Source: Flagellimonas meishanensis (GTDB lineage: Bacteria > Bacteroidota > Bacteroidia > Flavobacteriales > Flavobacteriaceae). Taken from it: a stretch of 64,000 bases of DNA. The notes under the pieces are model-generated. The model saw nothing but the letters and a program-made list of their open reading frames with translations. It did no database searches and was not told where the DNA came from. Made by a program: the position numbers and the translations under genes. The stretch is taken from positions 372,001 to 436,000 of the forward strand of contig NZ_JAINVW010000003.1 in assembly GCF_019880545.1 (NCBI RefSeq), in the 5' to 3' direction. Below are positions 8,662 through 15,984 of the stretch, in pieces; within the stretch, counting starts at the first letter, position 1; each line of letters begins with the position of its first letter.

Positions 8662-10116
8662 TTATTCAGTTTCTGGGTAATCAATAAATACTATCCTATC
8701 AGCCTCGTCAAGATATACCGTAGTGTAAAGTGTTTTCTTTCCGTTTAAACGGTAGTATCTTAAGGTGTGAATATTGACATTGAAAAAAATTACATCTTCG
8801 TTTTGGACATTTCTTTCACCCAAATACGTAATGGACTCGGTTTGCGCTATGGATTCTTTTAGATTTTTGGAATAATAGGAAAATGGGAATTGCTCATGAA
8901 CATGTGTATTTTCTACCTTGGAATCTATGGTTCGAAAGAAACCCAGATGAATATTGGTTAAGCCTGTATTGGTATCTTCAGCGGGTGTTTTTTTTGACAA
9001 TTGCCCCAATACAGGGTAGTACAATGCCGCAAGTTCCTTAGCCAAAGAGAAACTGGCACCACTGTAAGAACTGTCGGGCCCTTTCAAATTGGTCAGGACA
9101 ATCACCACAAATTTATCTTTTGGGATAACCAAGGACTGACTGCTAAACCCAGTTCTAAAACCTCCACTGTGTTCTGAAATGGCAATACCTCCAAGCGGCC
9201 AATTCATCCATCCCGCTCCCGTTGAAATATAATTGCCATTATCCAGTTTTGCAGGCTCGAACATCATCTTCCTTGATGGCTCACTAAGAATAGTTGTTGT
9301 AAAAAGGGCATTGTAAAATTTCAGCAGGTCATTGGCAGTTGTTCGAATGCCTGAATCTCCTCTGCCATGGGCAACCGGCGCAATGGTAATTCCATTTCCC
9401 AATCCGGATATTGGACTATGGATTATATCCTGGTCATAGTTAAAGTAACCGGAAACCCTATGAGGGATAATCTTATAAGGGTGGTCTACGAACGTTTCAT
9501 TGAGGGCCAAAGGCCCGAAGATGTTCTTTTCAAGGTAAGCCCCATAAAATTCACCTGTAATCCGCTCAATCACAATTCCTAAAATGAAGTGTCCACTTGT
9601 GTAGGAAACGTCGGTTCCGGGTTTAAATTTCAGTGCTTCCTCAAAATGAATTTTAAGAAAGTCAGCATCCGTCTGCGTTTTCAAAAACAGTTCGTTCGAC
9701 GTATTCCAGTCATATAGACTCCAATCCTCTACCAAACCGGATGAATGCGTAAGAAGGTGCTTTATGGTAATGGGTTCCCAGTAATCAGGAGCTTCGGGGA
9801 TGTATTTTTTGACGGAATCATCCAAGCCTAACAATCCTTTTTCCGCCATCAATAAAATTGCAGCGGCAGTATAGGTCTTGCTCATGGACGCTATGGCAAA
9901 GACCGATTTTTCCGTTACATCGGCACCTACTTCCAGGTTTGCTTTTCCATAATACCCTTCGTCAAGTATTTTTCCATCTTTGGCTATCAGAAAAGCCATT
10001 CCTGGAATGTTTTTAGATTCCATTCTTTTCTTAATGATCCGATGTGCTTCACTTTGGGAAATGGCAATGCAACACGTTAGAAAAAATACGGTAAGGAGTA
10101 ATGTATTTCTCTGCAT
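8662..10116 (-). CDS. Serine hydrolase, beta-lactamase class C family
   Basis: 484 residues with a signal peptide (MQRNTLLLTVFFLTCCIAISQ), so probably periplasmic. IASMSKTYTAAA carries the SxxK nucleophile and base, SYTSGHF stands at the YxN position, and EHSGGFRTG corresponds to the KTG/HSG box of class C-type peptidases and esterases. A C-terminal extension of about 120 residues follows the catalytic domain. Most such proteins are peptidases or esterases rather than resistance enzymes. Single-gene cassette between sites 3 and 4. Confidence 0.85.
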   Translation of the reverse strand: MQRNTLLLTVFFLTCCIAISQSEAHRIIKKRMESKNIPGMAFLIAKDGKILDEGYYGKANLEVGADVTEKSVFAIASMSKTYTAAAILLMAEKGLLGLDDSVKKYIPEAPDYWEPITIKHLLTHSSGLVEDWSLYDWNTSNELFLKTQTDADFLKIHFEEALKFKPGTDVSYTSGHFILGIVIERITGEFYGAYLEKNIFGPLALNETFVDHPYKIIPHRVSGYFNYDQDIIHSPISGLGNGITIAPVAHGRGDSGIRTTANDLLKFYNALFTTTILSEPSRKMMFEPAKLDNGNYISTGAGWMNWPLGGIAISEHSGGFRTGFSSQSLVIPKDKFVVIVLTNLKGPDSSYSGASFSLAKELAALYYPVLGQLSKKTPAEDTNTGLTNIHLGFFRTIDSKVENTHVHEQFPFSYYSKNLKESIAQTESITYLGERNVQNEDVIFFNVNIHTLRYYRLNGKKTLYTTVYLDEADRIVFIDYPETE

Positions 10117-10134
10117 CGATTCTGATTTTTGATG

Positions 10135-10268
10135 GCTACTAACGGTCTCGTATTAGAATAGTAGCGGATTTTTACACACTAACTTTTCGATTAAACACCG
10201 ACCTTTTTATATTTAATTACATTCATTTTAGCGATTAAACCGCTATTGTTTTATACATTGTTGGCATG
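10135..10268 (-). repeat. attC-like site 4
   Basis: Well conserved. Plus-strand left end GCTACTAACGGTCTCG, then TATTAGAATAGTAGCGG; right end CCGCTATTGTTTTATACATT then GTTGGCATG. The arms TAGAATAGTAGCGG and CCGCTATTGTTTTA pair with mismatches. The stop codon and last residues (ANNV) of the decarboxylase are encoded inside the right-hand core. Confidence 0.82.
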
Positions 10269-11660
10269 AGTTATTTCCAATTCTAACGCCTTTTCAAATG
10301 ATTTTACAGATTTAGCTATGTCTTTTTCTGTTGTGGCCCAAGAGCATATACTGACTCGCATAACCTTTTTGCCAAACCACATTGAACCACCAAGCCAGCA
10401 TTCTCTTAGCATTTGAATAGTACTCAATACCCGCTCCGTTATTTTATCTGAATCACATCTTACAAGTACTTGGTTAAAAACAATGTCATTTTCAACATGG
10501 AAACCATTTATTTTTTTTATTTCTTCTGCAAACTGTTTAGCCCTTTGATGCATGGTTAAAATCATTTCATCAATTCCGTTCTTCCCTAGGTACTTCATTA
10601 TAGACCATAACTCAATTATTCTAGCTCTCCGAGACATTTCGGGCGTGTAAAACATACCGTCTCTTTCTGTACTTTCAATAATATAGCTTCCAGACATATG
10701 AAGTGCAGAAGTCATAGCCTCTTGGTCGGAACAAAGTATGATTCCACAATCATAAGGCGTGTTCAACGTTTTATGACCATCTACAGCCCAGGAAGTGGCA
10801 TTTCCAATTCCTTTTGTTAAGTATTTTAATTCATTCACTGCCTCAGCCCACAAACCAAAAGCACCATCGATATGAACCCAAGCATTGGCTTTCTTCGCTT
10901 TCTTACAAATAATTTCAAAGTCGTCAAACGCACCGCTATTTACATTTCCAGCTTGTAAAATCAAAATGGTGTTTTCATCTAATTCTGGAATTGACTCCGA
11001 GATAATTCTACCTTGTTTATCAACATCTACCCATTCGATGTTTTCTTTTCCTAAACCTAAAACACCTATAGCTTTTAAAACTGTTGAATGTGCCTGTTTA
11101 CCAGTTACAACTCTTATTGGAGGTGAATTTCTAAGACCTTTTTCATTTATATCCCAATTGTTCCTTTGAAGAATACGATATCTGGCGGCAGCCAAACCAC
11201 ATAAATTGGCAGTAGATGTTCCGCTTACAAATCCTGCGGTAGTGTTTTGTGGTAAGTTAAATAAATCTACAAGCCATTTTTCTACAACAGATTCTAACTT
11301 ACTTCCTATTGGTGATAAGACATGCATTGCTGGTGCTTGGTCCCAATAGGTCCCCAAGTTTTTGGCTGCTAATCCTACAGGAACGGCACTTCCACACACA
11401 AATCCGAAATATCTTCCACCCAATGTTGCAGTTGTTGCAGGGCTCCCATATTTATTGAGCTGTTCTAGTACACTTTTGGCATTTGTTGAATCCAAAGGAA
11501 GTTCTTCATCGAATATGGATAGGTTATTAAGTGCTTCTTCTGTTGGATAAACATTTCGGTCAAAAACACTTTCCAAATATTCAAATGAATATAGTTGTGC
11601 TTGATTAAATATTTCCTTGTTTCTAATTTCTAGAAACATTTTGTCTTGTAGTTTACTCAT
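10251..11660 (-). CDS. Group II PLP-dependent decarboxylase
   Basis: 469 residues with the fold-type I decarboxylase features: TTAGFVSGTSTANLCGLAAA (PLP phosphate region), HSTVLKA (His stacked on the ring), WVHIDGAFG (Asp to ring nitrogen) and SWAVDGHKTLN, whose Lys is the Schiff-base residue. The family includes glutamate, aromatic amino acid and diaminobutyrate decarboxylases; the substrate here is not clear. Single-gene cassette. The last codons (Ala-Asn-Asn-Val-stop) lie in site 4, so recombination at this core would alter the C-terminus. Confidence 0.87.
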   Translation of the reverse strand: MSKLQDKMFLEIRNKEIFNQAQLYSFEYLESVFDRNVYPTEEALNNLSIFDEELPLDSTNAKSVLEQLNKYGSPATTATLGGRYFGFVCGSAVPVGLAAKNLGTYWDQAPAMHVLSPIGSKLESVVEKWLVDLFNLPQNTTAGFVSGTSTANLCGLAAARYRILQRNNWDINEKGLRNSPPIRVVTGKQAHSTVLKAIGVLGLGKENIEWVDVDKQGRIISESIPELDENTILILQAGNVNSGAFDDFEIICKKAKKANAWVHIDGAFGLWAEAVNELKYLTKGIGNATSWAVDGHKTLNTPYDCGIILCSDQEAMTSALHMSGSYIIESTERDGMFYTPEMSRRARIIELWSIMKYLGKNGIDEMILTMHQRAKQFAEEIKKINGFHVENDIVFNQVLVRCDSDKITERVLSTIQMLRECWLGGSMWFGKKVMRVSICSWATTEKDIAKSVKSFEKALELEITHANNV

Positions 11661-11672
11661 TTTTTCTAATTG

Positions 11673-11806
11673 ATGCCAATGGCCACGCGGCTATAGCCGT
11701 AGTTGGTAAAAGTGCTTCTTTCCCTTAGCGGCGCGCTGGCCATTTTTTTGTTAAACGTTGGATAAATATAGCGAATAAGCGGTCGTGCCGTGTGGCCATT
11801 GGGGAA
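11673..11806 (-). repeat. attC-like site 5a (diverged)
   Basis: Plus strand runs from TGCCAATGGCCACGCGG to CCGTGTGGCCATTGGGGAAA; the outer 15 bases pair with two mismatches. The GTT/AAC cores read ATT/AAT here, a single shared change. On the minus strand ATTGGCAT precedes the decarboxylase and matches GTTGGCAT of site 4 after it. G+C-rich relative to neighbours. Confidence 0.6.
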
Positions 11807-11860
11807 AATAGCTCGGGGGGATGTGCCGCTTGCGGTACTGGCCTAGCGGCCGCAGGCATT

Positions 11861-11930
11861 TTTCCCAACGGTCTCGTGTATGGTGTCGTAGCATCCCGAA
11901 GGGTGCTATGTACTATACACAATGTTAGCG
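11861..11930 (-). repeat. attC-like site 5b (compact hairpin)
   Basis: The shortest and cleanest site, 70 bp: plus strand TTTCCCAACGGTCTC, then GTGTATGGTGTCGTAGCATCCC, a GAA loop, GGGTGCTATGTACTATACAC and AATGTTAGCG. The arms fold into a long hairpin with a few unpaired bases and GTT/AAC ends, the size and shape of a classical short attC. Confidence 0.82.
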
Positions 11931-11936
11931 CCAGTT

Positions 11937-12314
11937 TTATTTCTTTTCCTCTCGTAAAATATTCTCCATTTTACGACCTTTTGCTAATTCATCAACCAAC
12001 TTATCTAAATATCTGACCTGTCTATAAATTTCAAATTCATCCTCAATTTCTTCAATTCGATAGCCACAAATAACTCCTTTAATCAGGTATGCATTGGAGT
12101 GTATTTTTGCTTTTTGAAAAAATGTTTCAAAGGTTGCTTTCTCCCGAATAAATCCTTGTAAACTCTTTTCATCAAAACCGGTTAGCCATTCTATGACCTG
12201 TTGAAGTTCTTCTTTTGTTCTTCCTTTCTTTTCCACCTTGGTCACATAATGAGGATAGACAGATGCGAAGGTCATTTTTGCAACTTGTTCGTTTTTTTCA
12301 GCTGTCACTTTCAT
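11937..12314 (-). CDS. DUF2200 family protein
   Basis: 125 residues. The sequence MTFASVYPHYVTKVEKKGRT, the mid segment WLTGFDE and the closing RYLDKLVDELAKGR match DUF2200, a small cytoplasmic family of unknown function common on plasmids and in accessory regions. It is the second gene of a two-gene cassette behind the SRPBCC protein (22 bp apart) and is followed directly by site 5b. Confidence 0.8.
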   Translation of the reverse strand: MKVTAEKNEQVAKMTFASVYPHYVTKVEKKGRTKEELQQVIEWLTGFDEKSLQGFIREKATFETFFQKAKIHSNAYLIKGVICGYRIEEIEDEFEIYRQVRYLDKLVDELAKGRKMENILREEKK

Positions 12315-12336
12315 TTTGATACTATTTCAATGTCTA

Positions 12337-12774
12337 TTACTTTCTCATAAAGTCAAATGCGCCTTTTGGTAGTTGTATTCCATATTCTAAATAGGCTTTC
12401 ATACAAGCAAGAAAATTTGCCCATCCCCCGGAATTTTCTAAAGCCCATTTCAGATCTGCTTCATTAAGCTCCTTTCCTTTTTCGTTTACCCTTACTATGG
12501 TACTATCATCCGGCAATTTTTCTAATGTGATTTTTACTATAGTTTCCGGGTCCCAAACAAAAGAAATTGCACTAGTATTTTCAATTTTAATTTCTTTAAT
12601 AGGAAATTTATCTTCAAACTCAGGAAATTTCCAAATCACTTCTTTTCCCGTTTCAAGTCGCCCGCTACTTTCAGATATAAAATATTTTGTCATTTTCTCC
12701 GGATTAACAATCCCTTCAAAAACTTCCTCAATTGATTTTTGAATTTGAATAGTTACGTTAGATTCAAGTTCCAT
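12337..12774 (-). CDS. SRPBCC/AHSA1-type protein
   Basis: 145 residues from ATG at 12774 (MELESNVTIQIQ); an upstream TTG at 12804 would add ten residues next to the site 7 core and is less likely. EVFEGIVNPEKMTKYF opens the helix-grip fold, ISFVWDPET and TIVRVNEKG give the central strands, and WANFLACMKAYLEYG forms the long C-terminal helix, as in Aha1-like START-superfamily proteins. Likely binds a hydrophobic ligand. First gene of its cassette with DUF2200. Confidence 0.8.
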   Translation of the reverse strand: MELESNVTIQIQKSIEEVFEGIVNPEKMTKYFISESSGRLETGKEVIWKFPEFEDKFPIKEIKIENTSAISFVWDPETIVKITLEKLPDDSTIVRVNEKGKELNEADLKWALENSGGWANFLACMKAYLEYGIQLPKGAFDFMRK

Positions 12775-12808
12775 GATTATTCTTTCGTGTCTTGATTTAT
12801 TCAAATTG

Positions 12809-12942
12809 TTGCCAACGGTTAGTATAAGAGCAGTAGCGGATTAAAGCGCAACTTCCTTTCGAAAACCAAGATACTGAATTTAACACAATAGCGGTTCGAG
12901 TTTCCACTCGAACCGCTATTGCTTTTAAACATTGTTAGCAAC
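12809..12942 (-). repeat. attC-like site 7
   Basis: Plus strand TTGCCAACGG then AGTATAAGAGCAGTAGCGG at the left, CCGCTATTGCTTTTAAACATT then GTTAGCAAC at the right. A perfect 11-bp inverted repeat (12890-12900 with 12907-12917, six-base loop) sits inside it next to the right arm. Minus-strand core GCTAAC after the NTF2-like gene matches GTTAGCA upstream of that cassette. Confidence 0.83.
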
Positions 12943-12949
12943 TGTTTAT

Positions 12950-13318
12950 TTATTCTTCGTGTGTGAATAGTTTATTTACAATTTTCCAACCATTATTAAC
13001 TTTAGCTAATGACAGGTAGTCATAGTAATTATACCCTAACATGGGAACATGTAATTTGGCAATTGCGATTTTACCCATGATATCTATTCCTATGATTTTC
13101 ATTTTGAAGGGCTCATTTAAATCTTTGGGGTTTCGTCTGTTTTTTACTCCCCCAAGATATTCTTTAGCGCTTTTTAAGTATTCAACCCCTTTAATGTCTC
13201 CATATATTGTCAGACTTTCATGGAAACAAGCTTTAAGTTTAGTTACATCTCCGAAAAAAATTCCTTTGAAATAATTGGAAATTACATTCTCAATTTCTTT
13301 CATGCTTTCTTTATACAT
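12950..13318 (-). CDS. NTF2-like / Lumazine_bd_2 family protein
   Basis: 122 residues. An N-terminal helix pair (IENVISNYFKGIFFGDVTKLKACFHE) followed by strands and the ending YLSLAKVNNGWKIVNKLF are typical of the NTF2-like cone fold, in particular the putative lumazine-binding Lumazine_bd_2 group. No catalytic residues can be assigned. Last gene of the four-gene cassette (Crp/Fnr regulator, tautomerase, SDR, this gene); 10 bp after the SDR stop. Confidence 0.72.
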   Translation of the reverse strand: MYKESMKEIENVISNYFKGIFFGDVTKLKACFHESLTIYGDIKGVEYLKSAKEYLGGVKNRRNPKDLNEPFKMKIIGIDIMGKIAIAKLHVPMLGYNYYDYLSLAKVNNGWKIVNKLFTHEE

Positions 13319-13328
13319 AATCTATTTT

Positions 13329-14072
13329 TTAGATAGCGTGACCTACTGTATGACCCCCAGCTATGTTAATCGTTTCTCCTGTCACAAAATTTGAAGTAGC
13401 CAAATAGTAAGCTGCTTCAGCAATTTCAACGGCCTCCCCAATTCTGTTTAGCAAGTGTAACCCAGCTAAGCTGTCCGCATTCTCAATTCCTATTTTTTCT
13501 TGCAACGGACTTCTGATAATTCCGGGAGCGATGGTATTAACCTTAATATTGTTTTTCCCAAATTCAGCAGCCAATTGTCTCGTTAAAGAATGGATAGCCC
13601 CCTTACTTGTTAATGGTGCTGTTGCCGGAAATCCATCTATGGCGTGGTCTACCAAAACAGTTCCTATGTTTATTATAGAACCATTTTGTTGTTTCATCAT
13701 TTGAGGAATAACTGCTTGAGAGGTAAAATATGTACCCTTTAAATTTATACCCCAATAAAGCTCTAAATCCTTTTCTTCAACGTCTAGAAAGGGTTTTGGG
13801 GCAAATACTCCAGCATTATTGATTAAAACATCTACAGAATTAAATTTTTCCAATGCCAGAGCAACAAGTTTTTGACCGGTTTCTTTTTTGCTAATATCTC
13901 CGGCCAAGTAAATAGCATTGGAGGGAGCACCAAATGCGTTGTAAGCTTTTCTTAAATTTTCTTCATTAGAAGAGTTCATTACAACATTACTCCCGCGTTC
14001 TATAAAATATTTTGCAATTTCTTTACCAATTCCTGTGGATGCTCCGGTAATGATTATGGTTTTATTTTTCAT
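13329..14072 (-). CDS. SDR-family protein without the catalytic Tyr
   Basis: 247 residues from MKNKTIIITG; the frame opens to 14120 but the extra part runs into the tautomerase gene. TGASTGIG is the Rossmann dinucleotide loop, LINNAGVF the NNAG motif and IKVNTIAPG the late strand. At the active site the usual YxxSK reads PLTSK, so the Tyr is Pro, and the preceding catalytic Ser segment reads NIGTVL. The Lys is kept. Either a specialised SDR clade or a non-enzymatic NAD(P)-binding protein. It follows the tautomerase gene by 5 bp. Confidence 0.8.
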   Translation of the reverse strand: MKNKTIIITGASTGIGKEIAKYFIERGSNVVMNSSNEENLRKAYNAFGAPSNAIYLAGDISKKETGQKLVALALEKFNSVDVLINNAGVFAPKPFLDVEEKDLELYWGINLKGTYFTSQAVIPQMMKQQNGSIINIGTVLVDHAIDGFPATAPLTSKGAIHSLTRQLAAEFGKNNIKVNTIAPGIIRSPLQEKIGIENADSLAGLHLLNRIGEAVEIAEAAYYLATSNFVTGETINIAGGHTVGHAI

Positions 14073-14077
14073 TTTCG

Positions 14078-14272
14078 TTATTTTTTTGTTCCTAAATACT
14101 GTTTCCCATTTACTCCCCAATTGGCCATAGGTACTTCATCAATAACTACATGGGTTGTTTGTGGATTTTTGTTAAGTATGTCAACTACCAGTTTTGTGGC
14201 ACCTTCTATTAATTGACGTTTTTGTTCTTGTGTTACCTGTTCGTCAGTAACCCTAATGTTAATGTATGGCAT
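14078..14272 (-). CDS. 4-oxalocrotonate tautomerase-like protein
   Basis: 64 residues, the standard length for the 4-OT family. The sequence starts M-P-Y-I-N-I, so Pro1 becomes the catalytic base once Met is removed; QLIEGATKLVVDILNKNP and VVIDEVPMANWGVNG follow the family pattern, including the Arg-to-variable substitutions common in flavobacterial members. Keto-enol tautomerisation of an unknown substrate. It precedes the SDR by 5 bp in the same cassette. Confidence 0.85.
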   Translation of the reverse strand: MPYINIRVTDEQVTQEQKRQLIEGATKLVVDILNKNPQTTHVVIDEVPMANWGVNGKQYLGTKK

Positions 14273-14339
14273 GACTTTTTGTTTAAATTAATTGTCATAC
14301 AAAGTTGATGGGAACCTTAAATTTCGAAAAGGAGGTTTG

Positions 14340-14356
14340 TCACTTCTTTAAAGTGA
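14340..14356. promoter_or_regulatory. Candidate Crp/Fnr-type operator
   Basis: TCACTTCTTTAAAGTGA is a perfect 6-5-6 inverted repeat lying 68 bp upstream of the tautomerase start and just downstream of the Crp/Fnr-type regulator gene at 14394. A second half-like TCACA follows at 14363. Its position fits a site by which that regulator controls the tautomerase-SDR-NTF2 genes; binding is inference. Confidence 0.4.
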
Positions 14357-14393
14357 TGCAGGTCACATTAAGTAATAATAGAAAGGTATAGTG

Positions 14394-14957
14394 TTATGAG
14401 TTTAATCTGCTAAGCGTTTCCCTAGAAACACCTAAATAGGCTGCAATCATTTTTTTAGGAACACGTTGGAACAGTTCTGGATATTGTTCGAGGAGTAAGT
14501 CGTACCTCTCCTTAGTTGAATTTTGTAACAATGATAGAATCCTATTTTGAAGTGCAATGCGACCGATTTTACTTTTTTTAGCCCAAAAACGTTCCATTTT
14601 GTGCATTTGAGCTGTCAGTTTATCTCTATCTTCAAATGATATATAGAGTAATTCACTATCTTCTATACAGTCTATATAAGTTTTTGATTTGGTTTGTTTT
14701 ACAAAAGATTCATAATCCGTAATCCACCAATTTTCCATTCCAAATTGAAGAATATGTTCTTTTCCTGTATTGTCAACAAAGTAATTTTTCAAGCAACCCT
14801 TTATTATCCAGTATTCTTTATTTACAATTTCTCCTTCTTGAATAATATATTGATGTTTACGTTTCTTGACTTGCTTAAAATGACTCAAAACAAAATCAAA
14901 TTCCTCATCGGTAAGTCTAATTACTTCTTCTATATGTTGTCTTAGAGGATGTGTCAT
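14394..14957 (-). CDS. Crp/Fnr-family transcriptional regulator
   Basis: 187 residues. Residues 12-110 form a cyclic-nucleotide-binding-type domain (QYIIQEGEIVNKEYWIIKGCLK, with an RGx-like turn). The C-terminal part (ERYDLLLEQYPELFQRVPKKMIAAYLGVSRETLSRL) carries the helix-turn-helix. No Cys cluster for Fe-S sensing is present. This type is common as a single-gene regulator in Bacteroidota. It is the first gene of the four-gene cassette and probably controls the three genes behind it through the palindrome at 14340. Confidence 0.87.
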   Translation of the reverse strand: MTHPLRQHIEEVIRLTDEEFDFVLSHFKQVKKRKHQYIIQEGEIVNKEYWIIKGCLKNYFVDNTGKEHILQFGMENWWITDYESFVKQTKSKTYIDCIEDSELLYISFEDRDKLTAQMHKMERFWAKKSKIGRIALQNRILSLLQNSTKERYDLLLEQYPELFQRVPKKMIAAYLGVSRETLSRLNS

Positions 14958-14964
14958 TTTGATT

Positions 14965-15101
14965 GCTGCTAACGGTCCGGCTATGATTTCGGCTAGGGAA
15001 ATCCGGTAGGATTTTTCAAGTGAGAAATCGAGCTATTTTATTAGTTAAAGTTATTCAATTTGGTTCTAAGGTAAGGCTGAATTATAGCTATTGTTATGCG
15101 C
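14965..15101 (-). repeat. attC-like site 10
   Basis: Plus strand TGCTGCTAACGG then TCCGGCTATGATTTCGGC at the left; GGCTGAATTATAGCTATT then GTTATGCGC at the right. Arms GCTATGATTTCGGC and GGCTGAATTATAGC pair. The two cores of this site differ (GTTAGCAGC versus GTTATGCGC), but each matches the core on the far side of its own gene. Confidence 0.83.
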
Positions 15102-15102
15102 T

Positions 15103-15792
15103 TTATTTTAAAATCAATCGGTTCTTTTTTAAATAAGAATTGTTATTGATTTCATCTGGTATTTTATTGTCTACCCAGAAGTTTGGTCGGTATGTCTTTT
15201 CTATTCCCGTTAATTTGGCCTTATGGCTAAGCTTTTTGATTCGGTTGGTCAGTTCCATAAAAAGTTCATATCCGCTATATTGGTCCGTTTCGTATAGGTA
15301 TTCATGTCCTTCGGAACCAAAACTGACTACTTTAGGATAAGATAGTTCCAGTCCCAAAATTCCTTCATCATTACTTGTTTCGATTGAGAACTTTCCATTT
15401 TTAAGATAAAGATAGAAAGGTCTAATATTTATAACTGGTTCTATCGGTTGAATAGATTTGTATTCGAGTGAAATTTCCCCTTTTCGATTTTTTATATCTT
15501 CAAATATTATTGTTTCCAAGTCATTGATTACGGAAATCCTAATGGCGCTTTCGTAAGTCCAATCTTCTTTTCGGTTCCAGTCCTTTCCAGAAACAATTCT
15601 GGTGAAAAAAGCCCTGTAATCATCAAATAATGATGTTTCCTTAGACATTTCGTAATCGATGGCAACTCTACTGTTGGTAATAACAAACCAATACGTCATA
15701 TTTTGGAAAACTTGCGATAAACTTTCTGGTTTTAGGACGAATTTAAATTTGTGCCATCCTCTTCCTGCACTAAGTCCTCCATAATAGCTCAT
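15103..15792 (-). CDS. Hypothetical protein (cassette-borne)
   Basis: 229 residues without signal peptide or membrane segment. I do not recognise the family. It is rich in Tyr, Ser and Lys with strand-like stretches (HKFKFVLKPE, WYFV-type aromatic runs, PFYLYLKNGKFSIET) and has a basic C-terminal end. It could be a binding or toxin-associated protein, but nothing supports a specific role. It fills one cassette: the core GTTATGCGC upstream of its start is the exact complement of GCGCATAAC after its stop. Confidence 0.6.
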   Translation of the reverse strand: MSYYGGLSAGRGWHKFKFVLKPESLSQVFQNMTYWFVITNSRVAIDYEMSKETSLFDDYRAFFTRIVSGKDWNRKEDWTYESAIRISVINDLETIIFEDIKNRKGEISLEYKSIQPIEPVINIRPFYLYLKNGKFSIETSNDEGILGLELSYPKVVSFGSEGHEYLYETDQYSGYELFMELTNRIKKLSHKAKLTGIEKTYRPNFWVDNKIPDEINNNSYLKKNRLILK

Positions 15793-15827
15793 ACGTTTCG
15801 ATAATAAGGTTTAGAGATTTCAATATT

Positions 15828-15980
15828 GCGCATAACGGTCCCGGCTATGAGTAGTTGCGTGAATTAGCACTTAACTTTGCAAGTACACACCAAACTGAAA
15901 ATCCGTGAGGATTTTCCGAGTAGGCCAGAACCTGTCTGCCGACAGGCAGGCAAGCAATTACTTATACCCATTGTTGTACT
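15828..15980 (-). repeat. attC-like site 11
   Basis: Plus strand GCGCATAACGG then TCCCGGCTATGAGTAGTTGCGTG at the left; GCAATTACTTATACCCATT then GTTGTACTT at the right. The loop part (AGCAAGTACACACCAAACTG, then a GAAAATCC/GGATTTTC hairpin) is shared with site 16. A perfect palindromic CCTGTCTGCCGACAGGCAGG at 15931-15950 is nested in it. Confidence 0.84.
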
Positions 15981-15984
15981 TTCG

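Noticed and set aside
8662-10116. Antibiotic-resistance beta-lactamase cassette
   Set aside because: Motifs fit the broad class C-type serine hydrolase family with a long extension; no evidence for beta-lactam hydrolysis.
11725-11922. 65-codon minus-strand ORF
   Set aside because: It runs through both sites 5a and 5b and has no protein-like features.
12885-12920. tRNA T-arm (GGTTCGAG)
   Set aside because: It is part of a perfect 11-bp inverted repeat in site 7, with no acceptor or anticodon arm around it.
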